Source of the DNA: UBA8079 sp049601915 | GTDB taxonomy: Bacteria > Pseudomonadota > Alphaproteobacteria > UBA6615 | DNA length: 64,000 nt | NCBI GenBank assembly: GCA_049601915.1 | Contig: JBMYRB010000004.1 | Location: 124,001 to 188,000 of the forward strand | Direction: 5' to 3' | Part shown: positions 52,056 to 59,476 of the stretch, in pieces | Position numbering within the stretch: the stretch's first letter is position 1 | Layout: each line of letters starts with the position of its first letter | Made by a program: the position numbers and the translations under genes | Notes under the pieces: generated by a model | The model's database searches: none | Told to the model about the DNA's origin: nothing | What the model saw: only the letters and a program-made list of their open reading frames with translations

Positions 52056-52736
52056 ATGGCGCGGGTAAGCCTTATCGACGCGAGCAACGCGCCCGATCAT
52101 CTGAAAGCGGACATCGAAACCAACTATGCCGCCAACGACGCGTTGTTTGGCGAACGCGCTTCGACGATCAACTCCCTGAAGCTGATCGCCCATGTGCCGC
52201 TGGTCGGGCGCTGGCTGGCGCCGCTGATCGCGGCCATGCAGCGCAACGGTGCGGGCAGCGTCTTGCCGGGCAAGCTCAAGACCCTCGTCGACATCAAGAC
52301 GAGCACGATCAACGACTGCTTCTACTGAACCCATCACAATGTGTCGCTCGGTCGGGTGGCGGGGGTAACGGATGAAGAACTCGAGATCATTCAGGGAAAC
52401 GAATATATGAATTCCGACCTGCTGACGGCGCGCGAGAAGGCGACGCTGCTGTGGACGGAGCATGTCACGCTGAACACGGCGAAGAACCGGGACGACGTCT
52501 ACAACGAGGTCGCGGCGGTCTTCTCCGAGGCGGAGATCGTCGAGATGACGACCGTATGCGCGTTCCGAAACATGCGAAACCGGATGCATGATTCCCTGCA
52601 TCTCGACCCCGACCCGCCCGCCGGCGCAGACGCGGTCGGTGCGGGCTCACAGGTCAGCCCGGACGCGCTGAAGGCGTATCTGCAGCACCTGCTCGACAAC
52701 TGGCCGGATGAATTTCCGACCGCCCCGAAAGAGTAG
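52056..52736 (+). CDS. AhpD/CMD-family protein, candidate selenoprotein (in-frame TGA at CxxU)
   Basis: The frame from ATG 52056 reads 90 codons to TGA 52326-52328 and continues in the same frame for 135 codons to a TAG. The TGA falls exactly at the second redox cysteine: C88-F-Y-TGA-T-H-H aligns with C81-D-Y-C84-Y-A-H of the paralogue at 37922 and with C88-L-Y-C91 of the one at 48178. Flanking sequence also aligns (KLKTLVDIKTSTIND before; SLGRVAGVTDEELEII after; LLDNWPDEF at the end). Both halves have chromosomal codon usage and the catalytic-site histidine is kept. This is consistent with selenocysteine insertion, known for some AhpD-like proteins. A Cys-to-stop mutation is the alternative. 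No selenocysteine machinery genes lie in the window. Confidence 0.6.
52342..52361 (+). promoter_or_regulatory. Candidate bacterial SECIS-like stem-loop
   Basis: Thirteen bases after the TGA, tgtcgctc (52342-52349) can pair with gggtggcg (52354-52361), closing a GGTC apical loop at 52350-52353. The stem has 4 Watson-Crick and 4 G-U pairs. Bacterial SECIS elements sit at this distance and often carry a GGU-containing apical loop, as in E. coli fdhF. The stem is weak and the loop bases also encode Gly-Arg, so this is suggestive only. Confidence 0.35.
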
Positions 52737-52744
52737 CGCCGGCC

Positions 52745-53653
52745 TCAGAGATACTTTTCGAACCAAGCAACGACCTCGGTCATGCCGATCTCGTGCATTT
52801 CGGGATTGCAGAAGTAATAGCTCTCGTAATGCTGCGCACCCGGCAACTTGACTAATTTCTTGGGCTCGCCAAGCTGTTCGTAACAGCCGAACTGCTCCTC
52901 GGGCGGGACCGTGCAGTCGTCCTCCGCATAGACCACGAGGACCGGTCGCGGCGAGATCAAATGCGCCACTGCCTCGGGCTTGAACCGTAGGCATGTCTCC
53001 GCGCTCTCGAGGTCATAATCCGACACATAGTGACCATGCTTCTGATGATGCTGCTGGATCACGTCGAGCGTGTGCGGGTCGGTCAGCATTATGTCGAGCA
53101 GCGGCCAGTAGGTGTGCTCACCGGTTGTCACGCGCTTGCGCGCCGCATCCGCGACCTTGTGCTTGAAATCGAGCCATTCATGGGGCCGGCGCGCCTGCCT
53201 CATCCAGCGCTCGCCGTCCGACACGCCGACCGAATTGACAATCACCTTGATGCGCTCATCGAAGGCGGCACACCATATGACCGAGGCCCCGCCCCAGCTC
53301 GTGCCGTAGCAGCCCATCCGGTCACGGTCGACGCCATCAACCGTCTCCATGTAGGTGAACGCATCATACACGTCCTGGGCCTGCTCCAGGGGCCGGTGAC
53401 GACCACGTTCACCGCCGCTCTCGCCGAACCCGCGATGATCGGGCGCCAGCACAAAGTAGCCCTCCTCCCAGAGCCGCCGCGGCACGTCCATGCCGTAGAC
53501 CTCTTTCATGCCAGAATAGCCGTGCAGGCAGACAATGGCGGGCCGCGCCGTATCGCCGGGCTTCCAGCCCTTGGGTGTGTAGAGGTGCGCGGCGATCTCG
53601 ATCCCGTCGCTGAAGTAGGTTATCTCGTCCCAGAACTTTTCGCGTTGGGTCAT
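52745..53653 (-). CDS. Alpha/beta hydrolase (dienelactone hydrolase/S9-like)
   Basis: The 302-residue hydrolase has VCLHGYSGMKEVY, DHRGFGESGGERG, the nucleophile elbow CYGTSWGGASV, an aspartate in VYAEDDCTVPPEE and a histidine in LPGAQHYESYYF. It resembles esterase or dienelactone hydrolase-type enzymes. ATG 53653 follows AGGGGA, which can be occluded by an upstream hairpin. It converges on the CMD-family gene. Confidence 0.88.
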   Translation of the reverse strand: MTQREKFWDEITYFSDGIEIAAHLYTPKGWKPGDTARPAIVCLHGYSGMKEVYGMDVPRRLWEEGYFVLAPDHRGFGESGGERGRHRPLEQAQDVYDAFTYMETVDGVDRDRMGCYGTSWGGASVIWCAAFDERIKVIVNSVGVSDGERWMRQARRPHEWLDFKHKVADAARKRVTTGEHTYWPLLDIMLTDPHTLDVIQQHHQKHGHYVSDYDLESAETCLRFKPEAVAHLISPRPVLVVYAEDDCTVPPEEQFGCYEQLGEPKKLVKLPGAQHYESYYFCNPEMHEIGMTEVVAWFEKYL

Positions 53654-53657
53654 ATCG

Positions 53658-53683
53658 TTTCCCCTTGTTATCCTTGGGGGAAA
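53658..53683 (-). promoter_or_regulatory. Hairpin covering the ribosome-binding site
   Basis: In the mRNA of the hydrolase gene, TTTCCCC (53683-53677) is complementary to GGGGAAA (53664-53658), which contains the AGGGGA ribosome-binding site four bases before ATG. The loop is 12 bases. A perfect TTGACA lies just upstream (53692-53687); if it acts as the -35 box the transcript might start inside the hairpin. Confidence 0.35.
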
Positions 53684-53727
53684 GTCTGTCAAACAAGTGA
53701 GAAAACGGCAATGAATGGTGTTGGGCG

Positions 53728-54720
53728 TTGAGAGTTATCAGGTTCCATTCCTTTGGCGGCCCGGAGGTCCTGAGCGTCGACGATGTCTCCCATCCCGAAC
53801 CGGGGCCGGGCGAAATACGCGTCCGCGCCGAGGCGATTGGAGTGGGTGTCCCGGATATCCTGATGCGGCGAGGCAACTATGAATGGATCCCGCCGCTACC
53901 GGTAACCCCCGGGAACGAGTTGGCCGGGACAATCGATGCCGTTGGTGACGGCGTGGAGACAGTCGCTGTCGGAGACCGCGTGTACGTCAATTCGCGTGAG
54001 CTCCCGGAACGCGGGGGCGGTTATGCCGAGGCCATGATCGTGCCGGCCGGGGCGGTGTTCGCCATGCCGGAGAATGTCGATGCCGCGCAGGCGGTCGCGC
54101 TCGGCAATTACCAATTGGCCTGGCTGCTCCTTAACTACGCCAGCACGCCACGGGCCAGTGACCGAATTCTCGTCCATGCGGCAGCAGGCGGTGTCGGCAG
54201 CGCACTCATACAGGTCGCCAAGAGCATGGGCCTGACGGTGATTGGAATCGTGGGGTCAAAGGCCAAGGCTGACTATGTCACGGACCAAGGCGCCGACGCG
54301 ATTATCGATCGCAACGCCGAGGATGTCGGCGCGCGGGTTGCCGCGCTCAGTGAAGGCGAAGGTATTGATTTTATTTACGATTCTGTCGCCGGACCGGGGC
54401 TGTCGAATGATTTTGCCATGCTCGCCCCCATGGGGATGGTGGTGATGTACGGCTATCTCGGCGGCGACCCGGACCCGGACGTGTTCAAGCATATGCGCGC
54501 GAAATTCGGCGACAGCGTCGGTTTTCGCCTGTTCAGCATCCATGTCCTCGACGACAAGCCTGCCATTCGCCGCGGCGCGATGAAGTCCGCGATAGCGGCG
54601 CTTGCCGCGGGAGAGATATCGCCTCACATCCATGCGACGATGCCGCTCGATAAGGCGGCGGACGCACATCGTCTCATAGAAGATGGCGGCGTCACCGGCA
54701 AAATCGTCCTAACCCCGTGA
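53728..54720 (+). CDS. Quinone oxidoreductase-like dehydrogenase
   Basis: A 330-residue QOR-type MDR protein: FHSFGGPEVLSVDDV, VTPGNELAGTIDAVGDGV, the NADPH loop HAAAGGVGSALIQVAKSM and IYDSVAGPG. There are no zinc-site cysteines. The start is a TTG at 53728, since family similarity begins there and no ATG fits. A short-chain dehydrogenase follows 13 bases later in the same direction. Confidence 0.9.
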   Translation: MRVIRFHSFGGPEVLSVDDVSHPEPGPGEIRVRAEAIGVGVPDILMRRGNYEWIPPLPVTPGNELAGTIDAVGDGVETVAVGDRVYVNSRELPERGGGYAEAMIVPAGAVFAMPENVDAAQAVALGNYQLAWLLLNYASTPRASDRILVHAAAGGVGSALIQVAKSMGLTVIGIVGSKAKADYVTDQGADAIIDRNAEDVGARVAALSEGEGIDFIYDSVAGPGLSNDFAMLAPMGMVVMYGYLGGDPDPDVFKHMRAKFGDSVGFRLFSIHVLDDKPAIRRGAMKSAIAALAAGEISPHIHATMPLDKAADAHRLIEDGGVTGKIVLTP

Positions 54721-54733
54721 AATTGAGGCCAGC

Positions 54734-55486
54734 ATGAACCAGATCGATCTCAACGACCGCCACGCCATCGTCACCGGCGGGGCCAAGGGCATCGGGCAGG
54801 CTATCGCGGCCCGCGCGCTGGCGTCCGGCGCGCGCATGACCATCTGGGATATCGATGTCGCGCGAACGGATCAGACCATCAAGGAACTCGGCGGGGGCGG
54901 CGGTCTGCGCGCCGACATGGTCGACGTCACCGACCCGGACGCGATCACACGCGGGCTTGAGGACGCCATCGCCGCTTTCGGCAAGGTGGATATCCTAGTC
55001 AACAATGCCGGCTCCGTCGGCACCGTGGCCAACCTCTGGGAGCAGCCGGTCGAGAATTGGCAGCGGATGCTTACCCTCAACCTGACCAGCGCGTTCCTGT
55101 GTTGCCGCGCCGTTGCGCCGCACATGATCGAGAATGGCTACGGGCGGATCGTCAACATCGCCTCGAATGCCGGCAAGATGGCCACGCTGCAGAATTCGCC
55201 CTACGCCGCCGCCAAGGCGGGGCTGATCAGTATTACGAAGACGCTCGCCAAGGAATCCGCGGGAACAGGTCTCCTGGTCAACGCAGTGGCACCAGGTGGG
55301 GCCAACACGGAGTTGTTTGACGGCCTACCGGAGGCGTATGCCCAGCAAATCGCCTCTGCAATGCCACTGAACCGCCTGATCGAGCCTGAAGAAATCGCCG
55401 CACTGGCCGTCTGGGCAGCTTCGGAAGACTGCTCGGGCACCACCGGCTTCGTGTTCGATATTTCCGGCGGTCGCGCAGATTATTGA
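54734..55486 (+). CDS. SDR-family oxidoreductase
   Basis: The 250-residue protein has TGGAKGIGQAIAARAL (cofactor loop), LVNNAGSVG, serine in NIASNAGKMA and the catalytic YAAAK. It resembles 3-oxoacyl-ACP reductase-like dehydrogenases of unknown substrate. It probably forms an operon with the quinone oxidoreductase gene ahead of it. Confidence 0.92.
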   Translation: MNQIDLNDRHAIVTGGAKGIGQAIAARALASGARMTIWDIDVARTDQTIKELGGGGGLRADMVDVTDPDAITRGLEDAIAAFGKVDILVNNAGSVGTVANLWEQPVENWQRMLTLNLTSAFLCCRAVAPHMIENGYGRIVNIASNAGKMATLQNSPYAAAKAGLISITKTLAKESAGTGLLVNAVAPGGANTELFDGLPEAYAQQIASAMPLNRLIEPEEIAALAVWAASEDCSGTTGFVFDISGGRADY

Positions 55487-55615
55487 TCTGCAAATTACCG
55501 ACGATCTATCCACCGTTCGGCCCCTGACGCGATTGTTCACGTGGGCCGCGCTTGGTATACCTCGGCAACGCGCAGACATGATGCGAAGCGCGCCAACACC
55601 GCGGATTTCAAGACC

Positions 55616-56383
55616 ATGACGCGACGCAGAAAGATTTATGAAGGCAAGGCGAAGGTCCTCTTCGAGGGCCCCGAACCCGGCACGCTCGTGCAGTATTTCA
55701 AGGACGACGCGACCGCCTTCAACAACGAGAAAAAGGGTGTGATCACCGGCAAGGGCGTCCTCAACAACCGGATTTCTGAGTATCTCATGCTGCGCCTGGC
55801 GGAGGTCGGCATCCCGACCCATTTCGTGCGGCGCCTCAACATGCGCGAGCAACTGGTCAAGGAGGTCGAGATCGTCCCGGTCGAAGTGGTCGTGCGCAAT
55901 ATCGCGGCGGGCTCGATCTGCAAGCGCTTCAACATCGAGGAAGGCACTCCCCTGCCCCGTTCGATCGTCGAGTATTACTACAAGAATGACGAACTGGGCG
56001 ATCCGCTGATCTCGGAAGAACACATCACGGCGTTTGGCTGGGCCGCCCCGCTGGAAATCGACGACATGCTGTCGCTCAGCCTGCGAATTAATGACTTCCT
56101 AATGGGGTTGTTCCTAGGGATAGGCCTTCGCCTGATCGACTTTAAGCTCGAATATGGTCGCCTTTACGACGAGAACGACCAGATGCGCATCGTGCTGGCC
56201 GACGAAATCACACCCGACGGCTGCCGGCTTTGGGACGTCGAGACCAACGAGAAGATGGACAAGGACCGGTTCCGCCGCGACATGGGCGGCGTCGCCGAGG
56301 CCTATCAGGAAGTAGCACGGCGCCTAGGTATCACACCCGAATCAGGGCAACAGGATATCAAGGGTCCCTCGACCATCCAGTAA
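55616..56383 (+). CDS. purC: SAICAR synthase
   Basis: The 255-residue protein has YEGKAKVLFEG, DDATAFNNEKKG, NGVLNNRISE-like sequence and DFKLEYGR with ADEITPDGCRLW, all PurC hallmarks. It ligates aspartate to CAIR with ATP. ATG 55616 gives the standard N-terminus. It begins the purine run purC-purS-sulfotransferase-purQ-purL. Confidence 0.95.
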   Translation: MTRRRKIYEGKAKVLFEGPEPGTLVQYFKDDATAFNNEKKGVITGKGVLNNRISEYLMLRLAEVGIPTHFVRRLNMREQLVKEVEIVPVEVVVRNIAAGSICKRFNIEEGTPLPRSIVEYYYKNDELGDPLISEEHITAFGWAAPLEIDDMLSLSLRINDFLMGLFLGIGLRLIDFKLEYGRLYDENDQMRIVLADEITPDGCRLWDVETNEKMDKDRFRRDMGGVAEAYQEVARRLGITPESGQQDIKGPSTIQ

Positions 56384-56404
56384 CTCAACCTGTCGGCGGT
56401 TCCG

Positions 56405-56650
56405 TTGAAAGCACGCGTACATATTACCCTCAAGAACGGCGTCCTGGACCCTCAGGGCAACGCAATCCACAACTCCCTCGAAGGGCTCGGATTCGACGGT
56501 GTCGAGGATGTGCGTCAGGGCAAATTCATCGAGCTTGAACTCGCCGATGGCGACGTCCAGATCGCGAAGGCCCGAGTGGCAGAGATGTGTGAAAAACTGC
56601 TCGCCAACACGGTTATCGAGAATTACACAATCGAGATCGGCGAGCCGTGA
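56405..56650 (+). CDS. purS: FGAM synthase subunit PurS
   Basis: The 81-residue PurS protein (ARVHITLKNGVLDPQGNAI, then KFIELEL) starts at a TTG (56405). PurS bridges PurQ and PurL in the small-type FGAM synthase complex. Its TGA overlaps the GTG of the following TPR-sulfotransferase gene, so that gene is translationally coupled to it. Confidence 0.94.
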   Translation: MKARVHITLKNGVLDPQGNAIHNSLEGLGFDGVEDVRQGKFIELELADGDVQIAKARVAEMCEKLLANTVIENYTIEIGEP

Positions 56651-58704
56651 ACGAAGCGGAGTTCCGCGCAGCCGCTACTGAAGCATTCCAACGCCATCGC
56701 GCCGGACGCTTGGACGAGGCCGAAATCGGCTATCGCGGGATTCTCGAGGCCCGGCCCGACACACCCGAAATCCTGCAGCTTCTCGGCACTTTGCTCGGCC
56801 AAGCCGGGCGGCTAGATGACGCCCACACCACTCTCAAACATGCAACCCGGCTGCAGCCCGAGAACGCCGAGGCGCAGTATAATCTGGCCGAATGCCTGTT
56901 CCAGCTGGACGAGTTGGCCGCGGCCGGCAACGCATATCGAGCGGCACTTGCCGCCCGCCCCGACCATGTCGAAGCCGCGATCGGGCTTTCGGGACTGTTG
57001 CTCGGCGACGGCGAGGCCACGGAAGCCGCCGACGTTACCCACAACGCGCTGACGCATACGCCCAATCACCCATTGCTGCTCGCACAGCTGGGCGCGGCGC
57101 TACTCGATGCTGATGACCCGGCCACTGCGCGTACGCATCTCGAAACGGCTGTCCGGCAGGTGCCCGACCATAAGCTCGCGCGGCGCAATCTTGCGGCAGC
57201 CCTGATCAAGCTCGAGGAGTTCGCACCCGCGCTCGAGCTGCTTCGCCCCCTCGTGAATGCCGAACCGCGATCGGTCGACCTGCTGTTGCTCGCCGGTGTC
57301 GCACTGCACAAAAGCGGTCAACACGCGCGCGCAAAACCCGCGGCCGGACGCGCGCTCGAGATCGATGCCGACAATGTCGCCGCGATCAACCTGCTCGGGG
57401 ATATCGCGGTTAGTCTCGGGGACGGCGACCTTGCGCTCGACTGCGCGCGCCGCGCGGCCGCGCTTGTGCCCAACGGTGCCGACGAGGCCGCCGCGCTGGC
57501 CGAGCGTCTGGAGCGGTTGTCATTGTTGGATGAAGCCGACGAATGGGCTGCCCGCGCCCGCACATTGGCACCCGAAAATACACTCGCTCGCATGATCGAA
57601 GCACGCCTGCTCCGCAGAGCCGGCGACGCAGCCGGTTCGCTGGCGCTGCTGGACCAGATCGACACATCAGTCGAAGAAAACGGACTCGCGGCAAATATCC
57701 TATTCGAACGCGGACAATTGCTGGAGGCAATCGACCGACATGGCGAGGCCTTCGAGGCGTTCGAGAACGCCCATGCCAAACGCGCGATGACATGGCATGC
57801 GCGTGCACGCGACCCGGGTAAGCATGCCGACACCCAGGAGACGCTTCTGGCGCTGTTCGAATCCGACGATGCGGCTGACCGAACCGCCAGCTGGTCGAAC
57901 GACATCGCCGCAGACACACTGACGGCGCCGAGTTTTCTCGTCGGTCACCCCCGGTCGGGCACCACCCTGGTCGAACGACTACTCGATGCCCATGATCGCG
58001 TCACCGCGACACCCGAGCTCCCCATGGTCGACGCCATGCGCAATGCGCTCGACACCGCGAAGCCTGCCGGTTTCGGCTACCCGGAAGCGTTGACGCACAT
58101 CGGTACGGAGGATGTCGGGCGACTACGTTCCCTCTATTGGGAAACCCTGAAAGACAGCCATGCCGAGACCCTGGGCGAACGGCACGTTGTCGATAAACAC
58201 CCTCTCAATCTCGACCATCTCGGGCTGATCGCCCGCACCTTCCCACACGCCAAGGTCGTGGTCTCACTGCGCGACCCGCGTGACGTATGTATCAGTTGCT
58301 TCACCACGGATTTTGCAGCCAACAACGTGACGGTGCGATTCCGGGACCTGCAGGAAACCGCACGGGCATATGCCGCCACGATGCGCCTGTGGCTCCGGTA
58401 TCGCGACATCCTGCCGCTTGAGACCTTCACCTATCGCTATGAGGATCTCGTGGACGATCCTCGCGCGGTTCTCACCCAGGTCGTCACCTTCCTCGAACTC
58501 GACTGGCATGATGAGTTGCTCAATTCCGCCGGCACCAATGTCGGACGTTACATTTCCACACCCAGCTACACCGGCGTGACGGAAGGCGTGAATGCGCGCG
58601 CCGTGGGCCGCTGGAAAGGCTATGCCAAACAGCTGGAACCGGTCATGCCGCTGCTCCAGCCCTATATCGAGGCGTTCGGCTATGACAACCCCGATCAGAG
58701 GTGA
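56647..58704 (+). CDS. TPR-repeat sulfotransferase
   Basis: The 685-residue protein has about ten tetratricopeptide repeats in residues 1-400 (for example AEIGYRGILEARPDTPEILQ, AQYNLAECLFQLDELAAAGN). A C-terminal sulfotransferase domain of about 250 residues follows: PAPS-binding loop FLVGHPRSGTTLVERLLDAH near residue 430 and VSLRDPRDVCISCF near 540. It should transfer sulfate from PAPS to a protein, glycan or small-molecule acceptor; the acceptor is unknown. It starts at GTG 56647 overlapping purS and splits the normally adjacent purS and purQ. Confidence 0.92.
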   Translation: MNEAEFRAAATEAFQRHRAGRLDEAEIGYRGILEARPDTPEILQLLGTLLGQAGRLDDAHTTLKHATRLQPENAEAQYNLAECLFQLDELAAAGNAYRAALAARPDHVEAAIGLSGLLLGDGEATEAADVTHNALTHTPNHPLLLAQLGAALLDADDPATARTHLETAVRQVPDHKLARRNLAAALIKLEEFAPALELLRPLVNAEPRSVDLLLLAGVALHKSGQHARAKPAAGRALEIDADNVAAINLLGDIAVSLGDGDLALDCARRAAALVPNGADEAAALAERLERLSLLDEADEWAARARTLAPENTLARMIEARLLRRAGDAAGSLALLDQIDTSVEENGLAANILFERGQLLEAIDRHGEAFEAFENAHAKRAMTWHARARDPGKHADTQETLLALFESDDAADRTASWSNDIAADTLTAPSFLVGHPRSGTTLVERLLDAHDRVTATPELPMVDAMRNALDTAKPAGFGYPEALTHIGTEDVGRLRSLYWETLKDSHAETLGERHVVDKHPLNLDHLGLIARTFPHAKVVVSLRDPRDVCISCFTTDFAANNVTVRFRDLQETARAYAATMRLWLRYRDILPLETFTYRYEDLVDDPRAVLTQVVTFLELDWHDELLNSAGTNVGRYISTPSYTGVTEGVNARAVGRWKGYAKQLEPVMPLLQPYIEAFGYDNPDQR

Positions 58705-58783
58705 GCGAATGACCACGCCGGTTTTCCCCAGCGGCAATTGCGACTCGGCCCGCAATGGCTATAGCTGAACCGGGAGTTTTCAC

Positions 58784-59476
58784 ATGTCAGCAGCCGTAAT
58801 CGTATTCCCCGGATCGAACTGTGACCGCGACATGGCCGTCGCGCTCGAGGCAACGCTGGGTCGCGCCCCGCAGATGGTGTGGCACGGCGATAGCGAACTG
58901 CCAAATGTCGATCTGATCGCCGTCCCGGGCGGCTTTTCATATGGTGATTATCTGCGCTCGGGCGCCATGGCGGCAAACAGCCCGATCATGCGTGAAGTCG
59001 TCGCGCAGGCCGGTCGCGGCGTGCCGGTGCTCGGCATCTGCAACGGGTTCCAGGTCCTGACAGAATGCGGCCTCTTGCCAGGTATTCTGATGCGCAACGC
59101 CAGCCTCAAATTCATCTGTCGCGACGTCGATTTGCGAGTCGAACGAAACGACACGATCTTCACTCGCGACTATGGCGCGGGCGACGTGATCCGGGTGCCG
59201 GTCGCACATCACGACGGCAACTATTTTGCCGATCCCGACACGCTGAAATCCCTCGAAGACGATGGCCGGGTGGCCTTCCGCTACTGCACGCCCGAAGGCG
59301 CGGTGACCGACGCCGCCAGCCCCAATGGCTCCCTGAACAACATTGCCGGTATTTTAAGTGAGGCCGGCAACGTGCTCGGCATGATGCCGCACCCGGAACG
59401 GCTGGCCGATCCCTTGCTCGGCGGCACCGATGGCGCCCCGATGTTTACCGCCCTAGCAGAGGCCATCGCAGCATGA
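58784..59476 (+). CDS. purQ: FGAM synthase glutaminase subunit
   Basis: The 230-residue class I glutamine amidotransferase has AVIVFPGSNCDRDMA, GGFSYGDYLRSGAMA, the catalytic cysteine in LGICNGFQVLTECG and the MMPHPERLAD histidine and glutamate. It supplies ammonia to PurL. Its stop overlaps the purL start (ATGA). Confidence 0.95.
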   Translation: MSAAVIVFPGSNCDRDMAVALEATLGRAPQMVWHGDSELPNVDLIAVPGGFSYGDYLRSGAMAANSPIMREVVAQAGRGVPVLGICNGFQVLTECGLLPGILMRNASLKFICRDVDLRVERNDTIFTRDYGAGDVIRVPVAHHDGNYFADPDTLKSLEDDGRVAFRYCTPEGAVTDAASPNGSLNNIAGILSEAGNVLGMMPHPERLADPLLGGTDGAPMFTALAEAIAA

